From: Neocallimastix lanati (nom. inval.)
Lineage: Eukaryota; Neocallimastigomycota; Neocallimastigomycetes; Neocallimastigales; Neocallimastigaceae
Assembly (NCBI GenBank): GCA_016946835.1
Contig: JACVTC010000040.1
Span: forward strand, 1,216,501-1,280,000
DNA length: 63,500 nt
Reading direction: 5' to 3'
Both the position numbers and the translations under genes were made by a program. Below are positions 14,407 to 35,954 of this stretch, piece after piece; position 1 is the first letter of the stretch; each line of letters starts with the position of its first letter. Under the pieces are notes generated by a model, which searched no databases, was not told where the DNA came from, and saw nothing but the letters and a program-made list of their open reading frames with translations.

Positions 14407-14527
14407 AATTACTAACTACTAAATTTTATGAGAAACATTTAATACTAATTTTCTGATTCTAATATGTTTTTTTATTTATGTATGTATGTATTCAAGTGTA
14501 GTTAATCTTGAATATCCTAATTATATT
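14407..14527. repeat. Right copy of 121-bp direct repeat
   Basis: Partner of 13328-13448. It runs straight into an (actaaatt)n octamer array at about 14526-14603. Confidence 0.9.
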
Positions 14528-14603
14528 AAATTACTAAATTACTAAATTACTAAATTACTAAATTACTAAATTACTAAATTGCTAAATTACTAAATTGCTA
14601 AAT
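14526..14603. repeat. (ACTAAATT)n octanucleotide array
   Basis: About nine to ten copies of an 8-bp unit, two of them with gctaaatt instead of actaaatt. Confidence 0.85.
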
Positions 14604-15133
14604 TTCCTAATTAACTTAGTATTTTAAATTTCTACACTGACTTATAGAGTCAAATGAGACTCTTAATCTGATAAAAATCTCAATATTCGCTTATTTGCTA
14701 ATGTTATTTATTCGAAACAAAAGGCTTATTTTTTTGCGAATACATAATTTAATAATATTTGTACATACAAAATACATTTGATGGATCATACATATTTCAA
14801 TTCATTAAATATATATGTTTTCCTATTAACTATATAAAAGAGGCTTATAAAAATAAATAAAATATTTTTGAAACTTTATTCATAAACTATATAAACTATA
14901 TAATATTATTATATATCCTTATCCTGTTTATATATAATAAATTATTTAATATTTAAATTTATAATAAAAGTTGTAATAAAAAATAAAAATATTAAATAAA
15001 ATGTTAAATGAATTGTAAACTAATAATACTAACTTTCTACCATAATAGAAATCTTATTACATGGAAGGGAGGTTCATTGCATATGGACTTTTTTTTTTCT
15101 GAATTCATTTATGCACTTTACTTTGAATATCAC

Positions 15134-15170
<37 letters not shown>

Positions 15171-15252
15171 TCACATTACTAATTAAAAAAAATTATTATG
15201 TTCAATTCGGACAGGTAATATATAAATATATATTTTCTTTATTAATTTTATC

Positions 15253-15560
15253 TTTTTTTTTTTTTTTTTTTTTTTTTTTTGTTATTTTCGGTGTGTACCA
15301 CCATTGGCTATAGCTCCCTCTTCCTCAAATACAATGGGAATATTAAGTTAGTCACACACTTCCATAGAGGCAGAATTGTTCTTACTGGACAACTTTACTG
15401 AGTATTCAACATTGGCACTTTGACATGCATATTATTGCTGAGAATTTTCTAGTACGCTTTTTCTCGGGGTACTTCTCCAGTTCCTAACTTCCCTTTGAAT
15501 TGAGATCCCTATAATCTAATCCATGGAAATACGTACTAGCTCACTTGGTAATTGCATAAA
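15253..15560 (-). other. GC-richer island after poly-T; possible retroposed fragment
   Basis: A 28-nt T run (15253-15280) abuts about 280 bp of GC-richer sequence. Read on the minus strand, the island ends in poly-A, which fits a retroposed RNA or a LINE 3' piece. A short minus-strand frame (...NIPIVFEEEGAIANGGTH) is open there but was not recognised. No target duplication was seen. Confidence 0.4.
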
Positions 15561-16461
15561 AGTTAGAAAAGATTACAATTTAGTAGAATATCTATATCAC
15601 GAAGTAGAATATTTCTACATGGACACATGAAATCATGTTCCCAAATGATAATTTCCCATGTAAATAATAAATATATTAAATAGCAGTACATGCGTAACCC
15701 TCTCAGACCCACGGTTAGGACAGTATCTTGTCTATATTACTTAGGATATATATTAATAAGTAAAAAAGTTAAAGTTCGCAGTAATTGCATCTATAAAAAA
15801 AAAAATCTGTATATACAAATTTAAATCGATTTAATGAATCCAATTTTTTAAATAAAAAAGGATTAAATATTATTGAAAAGATTTTGGCTGGAGTATGGAG
15901 TAGCATTTGTTGTTAAAAACCTAAATTTTAAATGGAAAATGCTTTAAAAAGTAGAATAGTTATATTGTAACTCTAAAAATAAATTTTATGGTATCCTAAA
16001 TAAATAAAAGTAGCTCTATCACTTACAAATAGCCTTTGTTTTTTTAATTTATTTTAAAAGTATTATATACTAAATAATATTCTTATTGTATTTTGTTTAA
16101 GTCTTATTAATATTTATATTATAGTTCATAGAAATTATTATTATTGTTTTGATGTGAAAAATACATTATATATAATTAATTTTTATTTTATTTTATTTTA
16201 TTTTTTTTACGAATTAATTTTGTTTAATAAAAAATGTCTATTAAATACTCTCAGAATGACTATGATGACTATGATTAAAGCAGTCATATAGCGTCATAAA
16301 TTTAAAATTTTATAAGTGATAGTGTAGCCTTTTTGATAAAGTGATACTTACTAAATTGCCTAAAAAATATTATTTTGAGTAATTAAATGTGTATTTTAGT
16401 GAAATTGTTTTAAATATATAAATTTGAATGTTCTGAAATTATTATTATTATAATTAAATAA

Positions 16462-16509
<48 letters not shown>

Positions 16510-17196
16510 TTATTAGACAAGAACTCTAAATTATATTAAAGAAATCATTATAGGTTTATTGCTTTAATTAATATTGTAACAATATGGACAATATTAATAA
16601 TAAATACATGTGTTTCAATTATATATATATATATATTTCAAGATATTAATACATTTTATTATTACAATCCTATGGATCAATATAAATTTTTTCTTAAATC
16701 ACTTTATATATATCTTCAATATTGTATATAGATAAACATTTTAAATATTTTATATATTAAAATATGTGATATTAATAGATATTATATATAATTAAAACTG
16801 AGAAATAAATTTCTCATTTTCTTATTGTTTAGTTATGAATTTCGATATATATACTTATGTATATTTAAGCATATGTGATAATTATACAATTTGAAAAAAT
16901 AAAAAAAAAAAAAGATATCACATAATTCATTTTGAAAAGAGTTTTGATAAACATATCTATTTCAGAAATAAAAGATAAATCTTACATCATTTATTTAAAA
17001 GATTTTTCAGAAAAGAAAAAAAATCATTTTAATTAAAAAAAAAGAAAAGAATAATTTTTATTGTTTCTAAATGATATCATTAATTAATATTAGCATTTTA
17101 TTCATAATAATATTTTAATTGGTATAATTGATAAAGTAATTAATTAATTTTTTTTATATTTTTATTGTTCTTCAATGAATTAATGAAAAAGACTTA

Positions 17197-17236
<40 letters not shown>

Positions 17237-17812
17237 TTTTTTTTTTTTTATTTTATTTATTTTTATCAAAATATAACCTATTTTATGAATTTGTATTATT
17301 TTAATAGAAAATATAAAATTTCTTTTTTAATATATATTACAAAAAATTTAAATAACAAAAACTATAATATTAAATAATATCATGAGAATAAATAAGAGAA
17401 AGGTTTCTATTAAGATCTTGAAATAATGCTATAAAAAATCATGACAATAATAAAAAATGAATAAAGCTTAATTAATAGAATCAGATTTATCCTTAAAAAT
17501 GAAATAAAAAATAGTAGTAATAATAATATAATATAAAATATTTTAAAATCATATTTAATTTTTTTTTATGTGTTAAAAAAATAAATATTTATTCAATAAA
17601 GAAAATTTTCAAAAAAAAAAAAAAAAAAAAAAAAAAATCTATTTAATTTAGAATATCTATTTGAATATTAGAATTTAATTTTAATATATATATATATAAT
17701 ATTCTAGATAATAATACTTGGAAAATATTTTCATGAATTAAAAGTTAAATGATAAACACTGTATCCAAGTAAAACAACAACAAAAAAGAAGACATAGAAG
17801 AAAGAGAAAGAA

Positions 17813-17898
<86 letters not shown>

Positions 17899-18355
17899 GA
17901 ATAATAATAAAAAGAATTCTTTCATTATTTTATAAAGTTATATAATTAATTAATCATAATTAAATATTACTAGACTTTTCCAAATAAAATTTTTATTGTA
18001 TTTATTTAATTTCCAAAATATTGTTATTAATATTATTATAAAAATAATAAAAGGAATTACTAAAAATAATTAATTATATTGTATTTTTTTTACTACTTTA
18101 ATAAAATAAAAAAAATTGCAAAAAAGATTATATGAAAGTGAAATATATCTTTAATAAGATTCAAATAATGAAATAAAATATAGTATATTATTTTGAAATT
18201 AAACATTTATATTTACATATATTTTATATTTATATGAAAAAATATACTGAATTTACCATTTCTATAAAATTGAAGGTAATACATTTTGAAACGTCCATAT
18301 TTTAATGAGGCGTGTTAATAGTTTAAAATATTAATAATAATAATTTTTTTTTTTT
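15561..18355. other. AT-rich intergenic DNA
   Basis: No gene is supported. It contains a 38-nt poly-T run (about 16467-16504), a (ct)n-(at)n tract near 17200, a poly-A run near 17612-17637 and an AAT array at 17815-17895. The frames in it consist of repeat codons. Confidence 0.65.
17815..17895. repeat. (AAT)n microsatellite
   Basis: About 27 uninterrupted trinucleotide units. They produce a spurious poly-Leu frame on the minus strand. Confidence 0.95.
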
Positions 18356-18359
18356 ATAG

Positions 18360-18432
18360 GCTTAAGACTTATGTCTCCCCCATATAATATGGGTGTATGT
18401 TTAATTGTCATACAGGTACGGCGTCGACGCTC
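18360..18432. other. Short GC-richer motif shared with the 431-bp insertion
   Basis: This contains cccccatataatatgggtgt (hairpin cccatat/atatggg), then catacaggtacggcgtcgacgct. The 431-bp insertion carries the same order at about 4840-4910: cccc, a different hairpin (acagt/actgt), ggtgt, then catacctgtacagcgtcgccgct. The ten bases gcgtcgacgc are a perfect palindrome here. Confidence 0.55.
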
Positions 18433-18699
18433 AATAAATAAATAAATAATTAATTAATTGAGAAGTAAATTAAATAAATGTTAATAAAAATATAATAATA
18501 ATAGAATAATAGAATAATTAATACTATTTAATTATATATATAAAATAATTAATAATATTTAATTATTTTATTTTTTACTGAAACTGATATATGTATAAAG
18601 CATTTATGAAAATATTTTTATTTTTAATGTTAAAAAAATAGAATATTTATATATTTATTTATTTTAATATAATATAATATTAAGTGTTTATAATTAAAG

Positions 18700-18880
18700 T
18701 TTTTTTTTTTTTTTTTTTTTTTTAACGACCGTAGCAGGATTTCTCCCCATTTGCACATCCGTAGACACACAATGGTTTATTACTAGAGCCCTTATCTAAC
18801 TTCCTACTTAGTAGGTGGTCCCGTCCCTGCTGGACTGCCTTACAGTTACTCTGCAGTGGCGCTCCTTACCATTATAGTTT
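18700..18880 (-). mobile_element. Small GC-richer island with poly-A on minus strand
   Basis: A T run at 18700-18723 is followed by about 157 bp of GC-rich sequence (18724-18880). On the minus strand this is a compact sequence ending in a 24-nt poly-A tail, as in a SINE or a truncated LINE 3' end. A minus-strand frame (KERHCRVTVRQSSRDGTTY then stops) is open for only a short distance. No target duplication was found. Confidence 0.4.
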
Positions 18881-21800
18881 ATTCTTTTTTTTTTTGCTCA
18901 TTCATAATATTATAGATTAATATATAATAATTATTTATTATAAAATTATGGCTTTAAATTAAAATTAGAAATGCTAATTGTCAAATGCAATACTTTCCAT
19001 AAAATTATATAATACTTACATAAAATCTTTGACCTTACTAATGAGTATAAAAAACTACACGTGCTCAATTATCATCTGTTTATTGATATATTGATTTATT
19101 TTTTTTTTAAATATATTTAAAATTTTTACTTTTAATAACGGCATAAAATTTATCGATTAACCTTTTATGGATTTATCATATTTAATATAAATTAATAAAT
19201 AATAAAAAAATGATTCATTATTTATATTAATAATATTTTATTATAATCTAAATAATGAATAAGAAAATCTTTTAAAATAATAAATATATTTTTTTTTTTG
19301 TTTGTTTAATATTTGCTTATTTATAATAATCAATCTTATGAAATATATATATAGTGATTTTGGATAATTTTATACTTATAATTTATCATAAACTTAATTT
19401 TTTAAATTATATTTTTAATTATTATTTTCTCAAATTGCTTGCTAATTATTTCGTTTATTATTAATATAATTAACATTTTTTTTTTTTAATCATTAATATA
19501 ATTTCAATTATATCATCATAATATATTTTAATACAATACAATATAAATATTTTTTTTTTATTTTTTATTAAAAAAATTAATTTCAAAACGGTTTTTCAAT
19601 TTTAATTTGGTTTCATTATTTTTTTAATTTTTTTATATTATTTAGAGTTGTTATCATATTTAATTTTTAATTTTAATAGGTAATATCAATATTCATAAGT
19701 AAAAAATTAATAATTATATAATAATTAATATTAATTAAAAAATTATTAAAAAGCAATAATTAATAATTAATAATTAGTAATAATATATCTCTTATAATTA
19801 TAATAATATTAATAATATTAGTTTTTTTTTAAATTTTTTTTTTTTGTAATATATTTTAAATATATTTATTAGAAAAAAAACAAAAACTATTAATCACTAA
19901 GTAAATAAATAAAAATAAATAAAAATAAATAAAAATAAAGACTAAATAATTAATAATTAAATTAATCATTACACAGTATTATTAATATATAATATAAATT
20001 TAAAATTATTCTTTTTTACTTTTAAAACTAACTATATAATTAATAAAGAACAGATATAAAAATTATCATAATCATAATATTATTTATTTATATTTATTAA
20101 AGTTTTAAATTTTTAAAATTATTTTTTTATTACTACTAAATAAATGAAATATATTAAATCATATATTAAATATATATTTATATAATATTTATAATATTTT
20201 ATATAAATATTTTACAATAAAAAAAATATTAATGAAAACTATCCTTTAAAATTTATTTGTTTATTTTGATTATACTAATTAATATATTATATCATATTAT
20301 TAAATATATTATTTTATATTGTAATATTTAGTTAGATAATGTTTTAGGGTTGATTTGTTTAATTTGTAAAATACAGCATTTATAAAACGTAAAAACCAAA
20401 AAAGTAAAAAAAAAAAAAAAATTATTTTATTACATTACTAATAATAATAAATAATAAATAATAATAAATAATATATATATGAAAAAAAATAAAAAATAAA
20501 CATTTATTTAATAATTTAATACTCCATTAAATAACTTTAATAATTATAATTATTTTTAAATCACATAAAAATCATAAAACCGTAAACTTTTACACTTTTA
20601 CACTACGTTTATAAAAACTTTAAATAACTTTTTGTAATATAATTTAAAATTTAATTTCTTTTAATCGATTTCATTCATATTTGATTAATTTAATAAAATT
20701 ATTTCTTTTTCTTTTTCTTCTTTTTTTTTCTGTTGTTAATTACTATTTTGAAATTAATTGTTAATAATAAAGGAAAGAAGTAAAAATCATAAATATAAAA
20801 TGCTTATAAAAATAAAATAAAAAAAAAAGAAAAAATAAAAAAAATAGAAGCATTATATGTATTTATTCAAATTTTATTCATAAATAAATTAATATAAAAG
20901 GTAATTTATTAGTATTTAACCTAAATTTGAATAATAAGTAAAAAAGTTATTCAGTATAATTAAATATTCAATATGATTTTTAAATAAATATTCAATATAA
21001 TTGAAATAAATAATATTCAAATAAGTCATCAATAAATAATAAAAAAGAAAAATATTTTATGCTCACAAATTCGAAATTGCATATCTGAAATTAATTTTTG
21101 GGGAAAAATAAATGTTATGAATAAATTAACAATAAAAAAAAAAAAAAAGTTATGAATATATTGAATATATCATAAAATAAAAAATTCTAATAATATTAGA
21201 TGAAATATATATAATACATGTTTATATAAATTTCTTGAATTTAAAAGTTTTAAAGATGTAATAAGAATTATAATAATAATGAAAAAAAAAAAAAAAATAG
21301 AAAGATAAAAATACATAATATCGTTTTGATAAAATATTATAGAATTAATATTTATTAGAAATATTATTATTATTTAATAATGTTCATTTAATTTATATAT
21401 TATAATTCAATTTGTAAATCTTATACTCGGAATCACATTACAATATAAATAATTTATATTCAATTTTTGGATATTATATGTCTTTTTTGAAATTAAAATT
21501 TAAAATATCTATCTATTATTAATACATATAATGATATATTTTTATATTTTATATTGATATTTTATTATTATTATTAATATTTATATGTATATATACTTTA
21601 TATAATTTTATATTTTAATTTCATATATTTATGAAATATTTACAATTATTAATAGAAATATAATACTTTTTTCTTTTCATTTTAATTTCTTGTAAAAAAA
21701 AAAATAAAATATTTTTAGAAAAAAAATATTTTGGGGATATTAATAGTAATAATAATCAAATAGTACAATAAAATCTAAGAAACAAACAAACAAACGAAAA

Positions 21801-21946
21801 AAAGAAAAGAAGAAAAAATAATAAAAAAAAAAAGAAAGTAATAAATATAATTTTAAAATCAATAATAATAAAAGAAAATAGAAATATTTTTATATAGAAA
21901 TTATTCGAATTATTATTATTAAAAAATAATTTTTAATAATTGTAGT
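18881..21946. other. AT-only intergenic DNA upstream of TRS120
   Basis: No gene or structured element was recognised. It is A/T with short homopolymers. The last 250 bp become A-rich, as is common just upstream of start codons in this window. Confidence 0.7.
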
Positions 21947-30120
<8,174 letters not shown>

Positions 30121-30721
30121 TAGGCATGATGAAATAAATAAATTAATAAATAAAAATAAGTGATAATTTTTTTAAAATGAAACAATAGAAATTTTTGAAA
30201 AATAAAAATTGTGAATTTAAAAAATAAATGAGCGAACAAATAAATTAACAAAAAGAAAAAAAAAAAAATAACAAAACAACATCATAAAAAAAAAAGCATT
30301 TATTAATATACAACAGTAATAATATTCACATTCTCATTAATAATAACAATACTAGCAGTATTATAAAATCAAAATAACATAATTAGAATCAAGATCAAAA
30401 TCGAAAAAAAAAAAATAAATAAATAACCAAAAAAATCAATGAAAATGCTATATATATAAATAAAATTATAAGAATCAAAAAAATAGTTATAACTTTTCTA
30501 ATTATAACTAAAAAAAAATTTATTCAGTTAATTATATATAATATAGAATATAATGTAAATAGAATCATTAAAATATTTTTTTAAAAAATAATAGTAATTT
30601 GTGAAATAAAAAAATATCATTATTACTATAAAAGATAGTAAATAATAAAAAATATTAATTTGTTATTAATATATGTTAATAAATATATAAAATTATGATT
30701 CTGATCATATATATATATATT

Positions 30722-30752
<31 letters not shown>

Positions 30753-31112
30753 TGTTTATAAATCCTTTATATAAAGAAGAAAAAAAAAAATAATTTTTTT
30801 TTCTTTAATAATACTAAAATATATTTTTTTATTATTATCTTAATATATTAAAGTTATATATGCTAATATTTATATCTTTTTATGTTAATATATAATTTTT
30901 TAGTTAGATACAATTAAAAATTTTAGTATTATTTGACTAATTTAGAAAAATTTATAGTAATATATAGATTTAACTACTTAATATTTTTTTTCAAATACGA
31001 ATATTCATTTATAAAATAATACAATAAATACAAAAATAAATAACAATTATAATAAAATAAAAAAATTTTTAATTATTTTGTTTTTGTTTCAAATATAGTG
31101 TGATTATTGCAA

Positions 31113-31151
<39 letters not shown>

Positions 31152-31229
31152 TTTTAATATTATTATTAATTATTCTTTTTGGAATTTGTATTATATTGAT
31201 ATTAATTAATTAATTAATTAATTAATTAA

Positions 31230-31296
<67 letters not shown>

Positions 31297-31733
31297 ATGG
31301 TAGAATATATGAACTATAGAATAATTAAATGTTATTAACTTGTCATAATTAAACCATAAATTTATGACTCTTTACAATAAATAAATAAATATAAAAATAT
31401 TGAGTTTTTAGATTTTAATTAAATATACAAAAATAAAGGCCGCAAATTTTTTACTATGAAATCAAGATATTTTCAATTTTAAAAAAAAAGTTATTTAATT
31501 ATATATTTTATTTATTAATATATTATATTTATATATATATATATATATTTATAAATATTTATTATTATTATTATTATTTTTTTATTTTTTTCATAGTTTT
31601 TTTTTTAAAGAGGAATTTCTAGATGGAATAGATTTTAAAGATTATATAATGTTAACTTGATATTGATTAACTTTTAAAAATATATATGAAATAATAATAG
31701 TAATAATAATAAATTTTAATATTAAAGACAATA
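30121..31733. other. Intergenic DNA between TRS120 and IMA1
   Basis: No gene seen. The sequence is A-rich, with a poly-A run at about 30729-30751 and an (attaatta)n then (aaat)n array at about 31198-31297. It must hold the TRS120 3' end and the IMA1 promoter, but no specific signal stands out. Confidence 0.65.
31198..31297. repeat. (TTAA)n/(AAAT)n array
   Basis: About nine attaatta-type units followed directly by about 17 copies of aaat. Confidence 0.9.
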
Positions 31734-33610
31734 ATGTTAACTATTAGCACTAAAGATGACTTTATCAATCAAATTAATCTTCAAAAATTATATCTTTTTA
31801 TAATAATATTATATGTTTTAATTTATATAGTCAATTCATTAAGAAATTTGATTATTAAAAATTTAAATAGTATTTTTGAATATATACCAAGATTAAATTA
31901 TCGTTCGAAAACAATATATTGCTTTTATTGTGGAAAAAAGAAAACTTTTCAAAAGTATTTGAAAGATTCACCTAATGAACAAAATTGGTATAATTGGTTT
32001 TGTGAAGAATGTAATTCCTGGAATAAACGTGATAGAGTAAGATTATTTTTATTTTTAATAAATTTATTACTCAGATTGTTAAATTTAATTTAATTATTAT
32101 TGTTTTTTTTTTAAAAAAAATATAAATACTATAATTATTATAATTTCTTGTCTAAAAAATGTTATTATTATGATTAAATTTTATGAAATTTAATTTCAAA
32201 TTAATGAAATTTCAATTTAATGAAATTTAATATCAAATTAATTAAAATTTAAAATAAATAATTTAATATAATTGTATTATAATAATAACAATGAAAATAA
32301 AATATCAAAAATCAAAAAAACTAAAACTAAAAAACAAAAAAACAAAAAAAAAAAAAAAAAAAAAAGAATGGAGAAATCATTGAAAGTTATCCAGAAATGT
32401 ATTTGGAAAAAGATGAAAACAAAAATCTTCATAATAATAGAGTCAATGATTCAGAACAAAAACCAGTATTTTGTAGTAATTGCCTTCAAAACCAAAAGTT
32501 AATTGTTCAGTTATTAGCTTCGTATGATCCTGGAAATGATGTAATTTATATTTACTTTAATTATTATTATTAATTTTATTTTTAATTATTCAACTTTATA
32601 TAAAAATATATTTTATATTTTAAAATTTATTAAAATTTTATTTTATGCTTCTTTAATATATAATATAAAACTTATATTTATAGGAATTATATGATTTAAC
32701 AATTAATGAATATAGAAAATCCTTGGAAAGTCGATACCCTATTATTTGTTCAAAATGTGCAAAGAATGCAAATAATGAATTAAAACAACAAAATTATCAT
32801 ATAAAAACAAAAATTTTAAATTTTCAACTTCAGCAATCTGTTAATCAATTCAATTCTTATCAAAATTTATCATTAATTTTTTTACTTATATGGTTGTTTG
32901 CTATGAGCTTTATCATATTTTTTGATATATTCACAATAATTTATCATACATATGGTATTGAAATAGCTTTAAATTTATTTTATAATTTTTTTTTTATTAA
33001 ATTTTATTATAGAATTACTAAAAATAAATATACGCTAATTTATTTATTATATCTTGAATAGGTATTATATATCCGAAAACGTTTTATTATAATAATTGTT
33101 CCTTTAATGGAAAATATATATCAATTTTAAAAAAACGATGGGAAGAAGATGAATTATTTGATAAAATAAAATATTTTCATTGTTACTTTAAAAGTCCATT
33201 TACAGAAAATAGACTTTGTCAGTGTTTACCTTATCACGTTACACCTATTTTGATTTTTATTTATTTATTTACTATGTTTTTTAATCCATTATGGTTGAAG
33301 AAAAAACGTATTGGTGGAGAAATAATAAATAAAAACGCATATTTGGTAAAAATATTATTAAATCACACATATTCATTATCATTATTATTATTTGATTATT
33401 TGATTATTATAGTTTTTTTTTAGAACATTTATTTATATAATATATATATTAACATATTTTATTAATTTTGTTTTATAATTATAGAAAAATCAATTTCATT
33501 TTCTTATTATAAGAGTATTATCATATTATACATTAAAGACAAATCAATGGTCTATAAAAGAATCATTTTCATTGCATTTATTATTCTTAATTTTGTGTTC
33601 ATATGTAAAG

Positions 33611-33659
<49 letters not shown>

Positions 33660-33837
33660 AAAGTATATTCAACATATAAGTTTTATTTATCATAACTAAA
33701 TCATTTGATATTATTTATATATATTATATTTTGTTATATAAAAATAGCTAATTATTAAAACTTTTTCAATTTTAAAATTTATACCATATACCAAAATTAC
33801 AAATGTAAGTTAATAAATTTCATTTATTTTATCATTA

Positions 33838-33897
<60 letters not shown>

Positions 33898-34618
33898 ACA
33901 ATTTTTATAATATATATATATAGAAATATATTATGATATTTAATTATTTAAATATTTTTAAAAAATTATTATTACATATTTATAATTATCACTATTTTTA
34001 ATCTATTAAATAATATATAATATTAATAGCTTAAAAATATTAATGAAAATGAATTTAAAGAAGAACTGGATAAAGAGGAAGGAGAAGATGATGTATGTTA
34101 TTTTAGAGTTAAAAAAATTATTTTTTTAGGTAATATATAAAATTTTAAATAATATAATAAAATTATATTTTATAAATATTTAGGATTATCTCGGCTTAGA
34201 AAAAGCATTTGCTTCAAGCAAAATGGATGATACATTTATTAAAGAAAGCATTAAAAAAGAGAAAAAAAATATATATTGCCAAATATTTATAAAATATTTA
34301 TTTATATTTATTATAGAAGTTTATATGATATGGAAATATAAATTGGTATGGTTTATTAATATTGAAATTTAAAATTAATTGTAATGATTAAAATAGTTAT
34401 TAATAATCAAAAAAAAAAAAAAAATTTTTTTTTTCTTCATTTTAATATTAAATTCTATTTTATATATTAAAATTAATTAAAGAAATTATATCATTTGATT
34501 ACTATGATTGTTATTTCTTTATCATCAATTGCTTTTAAAAGAAAAACAAGAAAATTTATAGATAAAACCGAAAACAATTATTCAAGATTGGTTAGTTGAA
34601 TTTATTTTTGTATTATTA

Positions 34619-34662
<44 letters not shown>

Positions 34663-34996
34663 TAAAGATTATTTCTAATTTTTACTTTTTTTTTTTTTTT
34701 TTTTTTTTATTTTTTTTTTTTTTTTTGCTTAATATATATACTTTATGCCATTTATTATTATTACATTTATATATTTACTATATATTATTTAATAGATAAT
34801 TTTTATATTATTTTATTTTTGTTTTTGGATTTTTAATATATTAGAACAATTGAAAATTCCTTCTATAATTGAAATTAAACAAATGATTAAATATTCAGAA
34901 GTATACAGCTTATTTAATTCACATGGACTTTATTTATTACAACTATCATTTAATTATTTAATAATAGTTTTATTTAGTTTTTATTTTGTTTTTTAG
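31734..34996 (+). CDS. IMA1: Ima1/TMEM201-like inner nuclear membrane protein (10 exons)
   Basis: Proposed exons: 31734-32036, 32367-32540, 32684-32954, 33062-33345, 33485-33604, 33748-33804, 34030-34092, 34184-34345, 34483-34590, 34796-34996. All join in frame, giving about 580 residues. A hydrophobic N-terminal segment (about residues 20-34) is followed by zinc-binding Cys pairs in the Ima1 N-terminal domain pattern: CFYC, CEEC in FCEECNSWN, CSNC in FCSNCLQNQKLIVQLLASY, and CSKC after RYPII. Several membrane segments follow. In fission yeast and animals (Samp1/NET5) the family sits in the inner nuclear membrane and links chromatin or LINC complexes to the envelope. Domain recognition is firm for exons 1-3. 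The last two exons rest only on frame and hydrophobicity. Introns hold poly-T (about 33609-33655) and a poly-A run of more than 50 nt (about 33839-33895). Confidence 0.82.
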
Positions 34997-35340
34997 ATAA
35001 ATATCATAAATAATTTATTTATTTATTTACTTATTTTTTATTAACAAGAAGTATTTTTAATAAAATAAAATAATAAATTTCTATTAAAAATTGTTAGCAA
35101 GACTAATTTTAGTAAAAATAAACAAATAAATATGATACTTAATATTTTAAATAAATTATAATAAAAAAAATTAATAAAATTATGATTTCTTTAAAATTAT
35201 AATTAAACCTTATTTATTTATTTATTTTTTTTTTTTTTACATTATTACTGTTCTTATAATACTACTGCCACTACTACTGCCACTACTACTATTTCTACTA
35301 CTATTTCTACTACTTTTACTACTACTATTTCTACTACTTT

Positions 35341-35437
<97 letters not shown>
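34997..35437. repeat. (ACT)n then (AAT)n array, LTR-element target
   Basis: After about 250 bp of AT-rich DNA, an imperfect act/ctg trinucleotide tract (about 35256-35373) passes into AAT units (35374-35437). The left LTR begins immediately at 35438. AAT units resume right of the element, so it inserted into this array. Confidence 0.85.
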
Positions 35438-35836
35438 TGATAACAGTATAATATATCTATTAATATTATAATGTTATACTAAAGTTGTAGTAAAATTCTA
35501 ACTTTTAAGAAAGAACTATTTTACAACTTATATTAAAATTAATTACTGCAATAAATAATTAATATAGAAAGTAAATATAAAATAAATTTTCACACAACTA
35601 ATTTATCTTATATTTTTGTATTTAAACACTTTATTTATTTATAAGTTTTCATATATTAACCACTGTTAATATATGTTATTAAAAACACATTTTTATTACA
35701 ATATTTTCCGTCCTTTACAAAAAAGAGACCATTTCAAATAATAAGTATAAATGTAAAATTTATATTTTGTTTGATCACGTGTATATTCTATTAATTTTAA
35801 ATTATAAAATTATTAAATTATAAAAATTCTTTATCA
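35438..35836 (-). repeat. 3' LTR
   Basis: 399 bp with tgataacag...ttctttatca ends. It matches 37513-37911 except at two adjacent sites near 35457-35458 and one site in the cctttacaaa stretch. Confidence 0.93.
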
Positions 35837-35852
35837 AGACTTCCTCCCTTAA
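35837..35852 (-). other. Polypurine tract
   Basis: On the minus strand this reads ttaagggaggaagtct directly before the 3' LTR, a purine-rich primer for plus-strand synthesis in LTR elements. Confidence 0.75.
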
Positions 35853-35954
35853 GATATCACTTTGGGATAGCTGAATAAAATAATAAATAATTTTTTAATA
35901 TTTAATAAATTTATAATTTATCTAATAATTATCTAACTCTAAAATAATAATTAT

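Noticed and set aside
17731-17925. Poly-Leu frame on the minus strand
   Set aside because: Direct product of an AAT microsatellite.
34796-34996. Alternative IMA1 last exon starting at 34845
   Set aside because: That acceptor gives an immediate stop unless a poor donor (gttgaa) is used. The acceptor at 34795 fits the good donor gttagt and keeps the frame.
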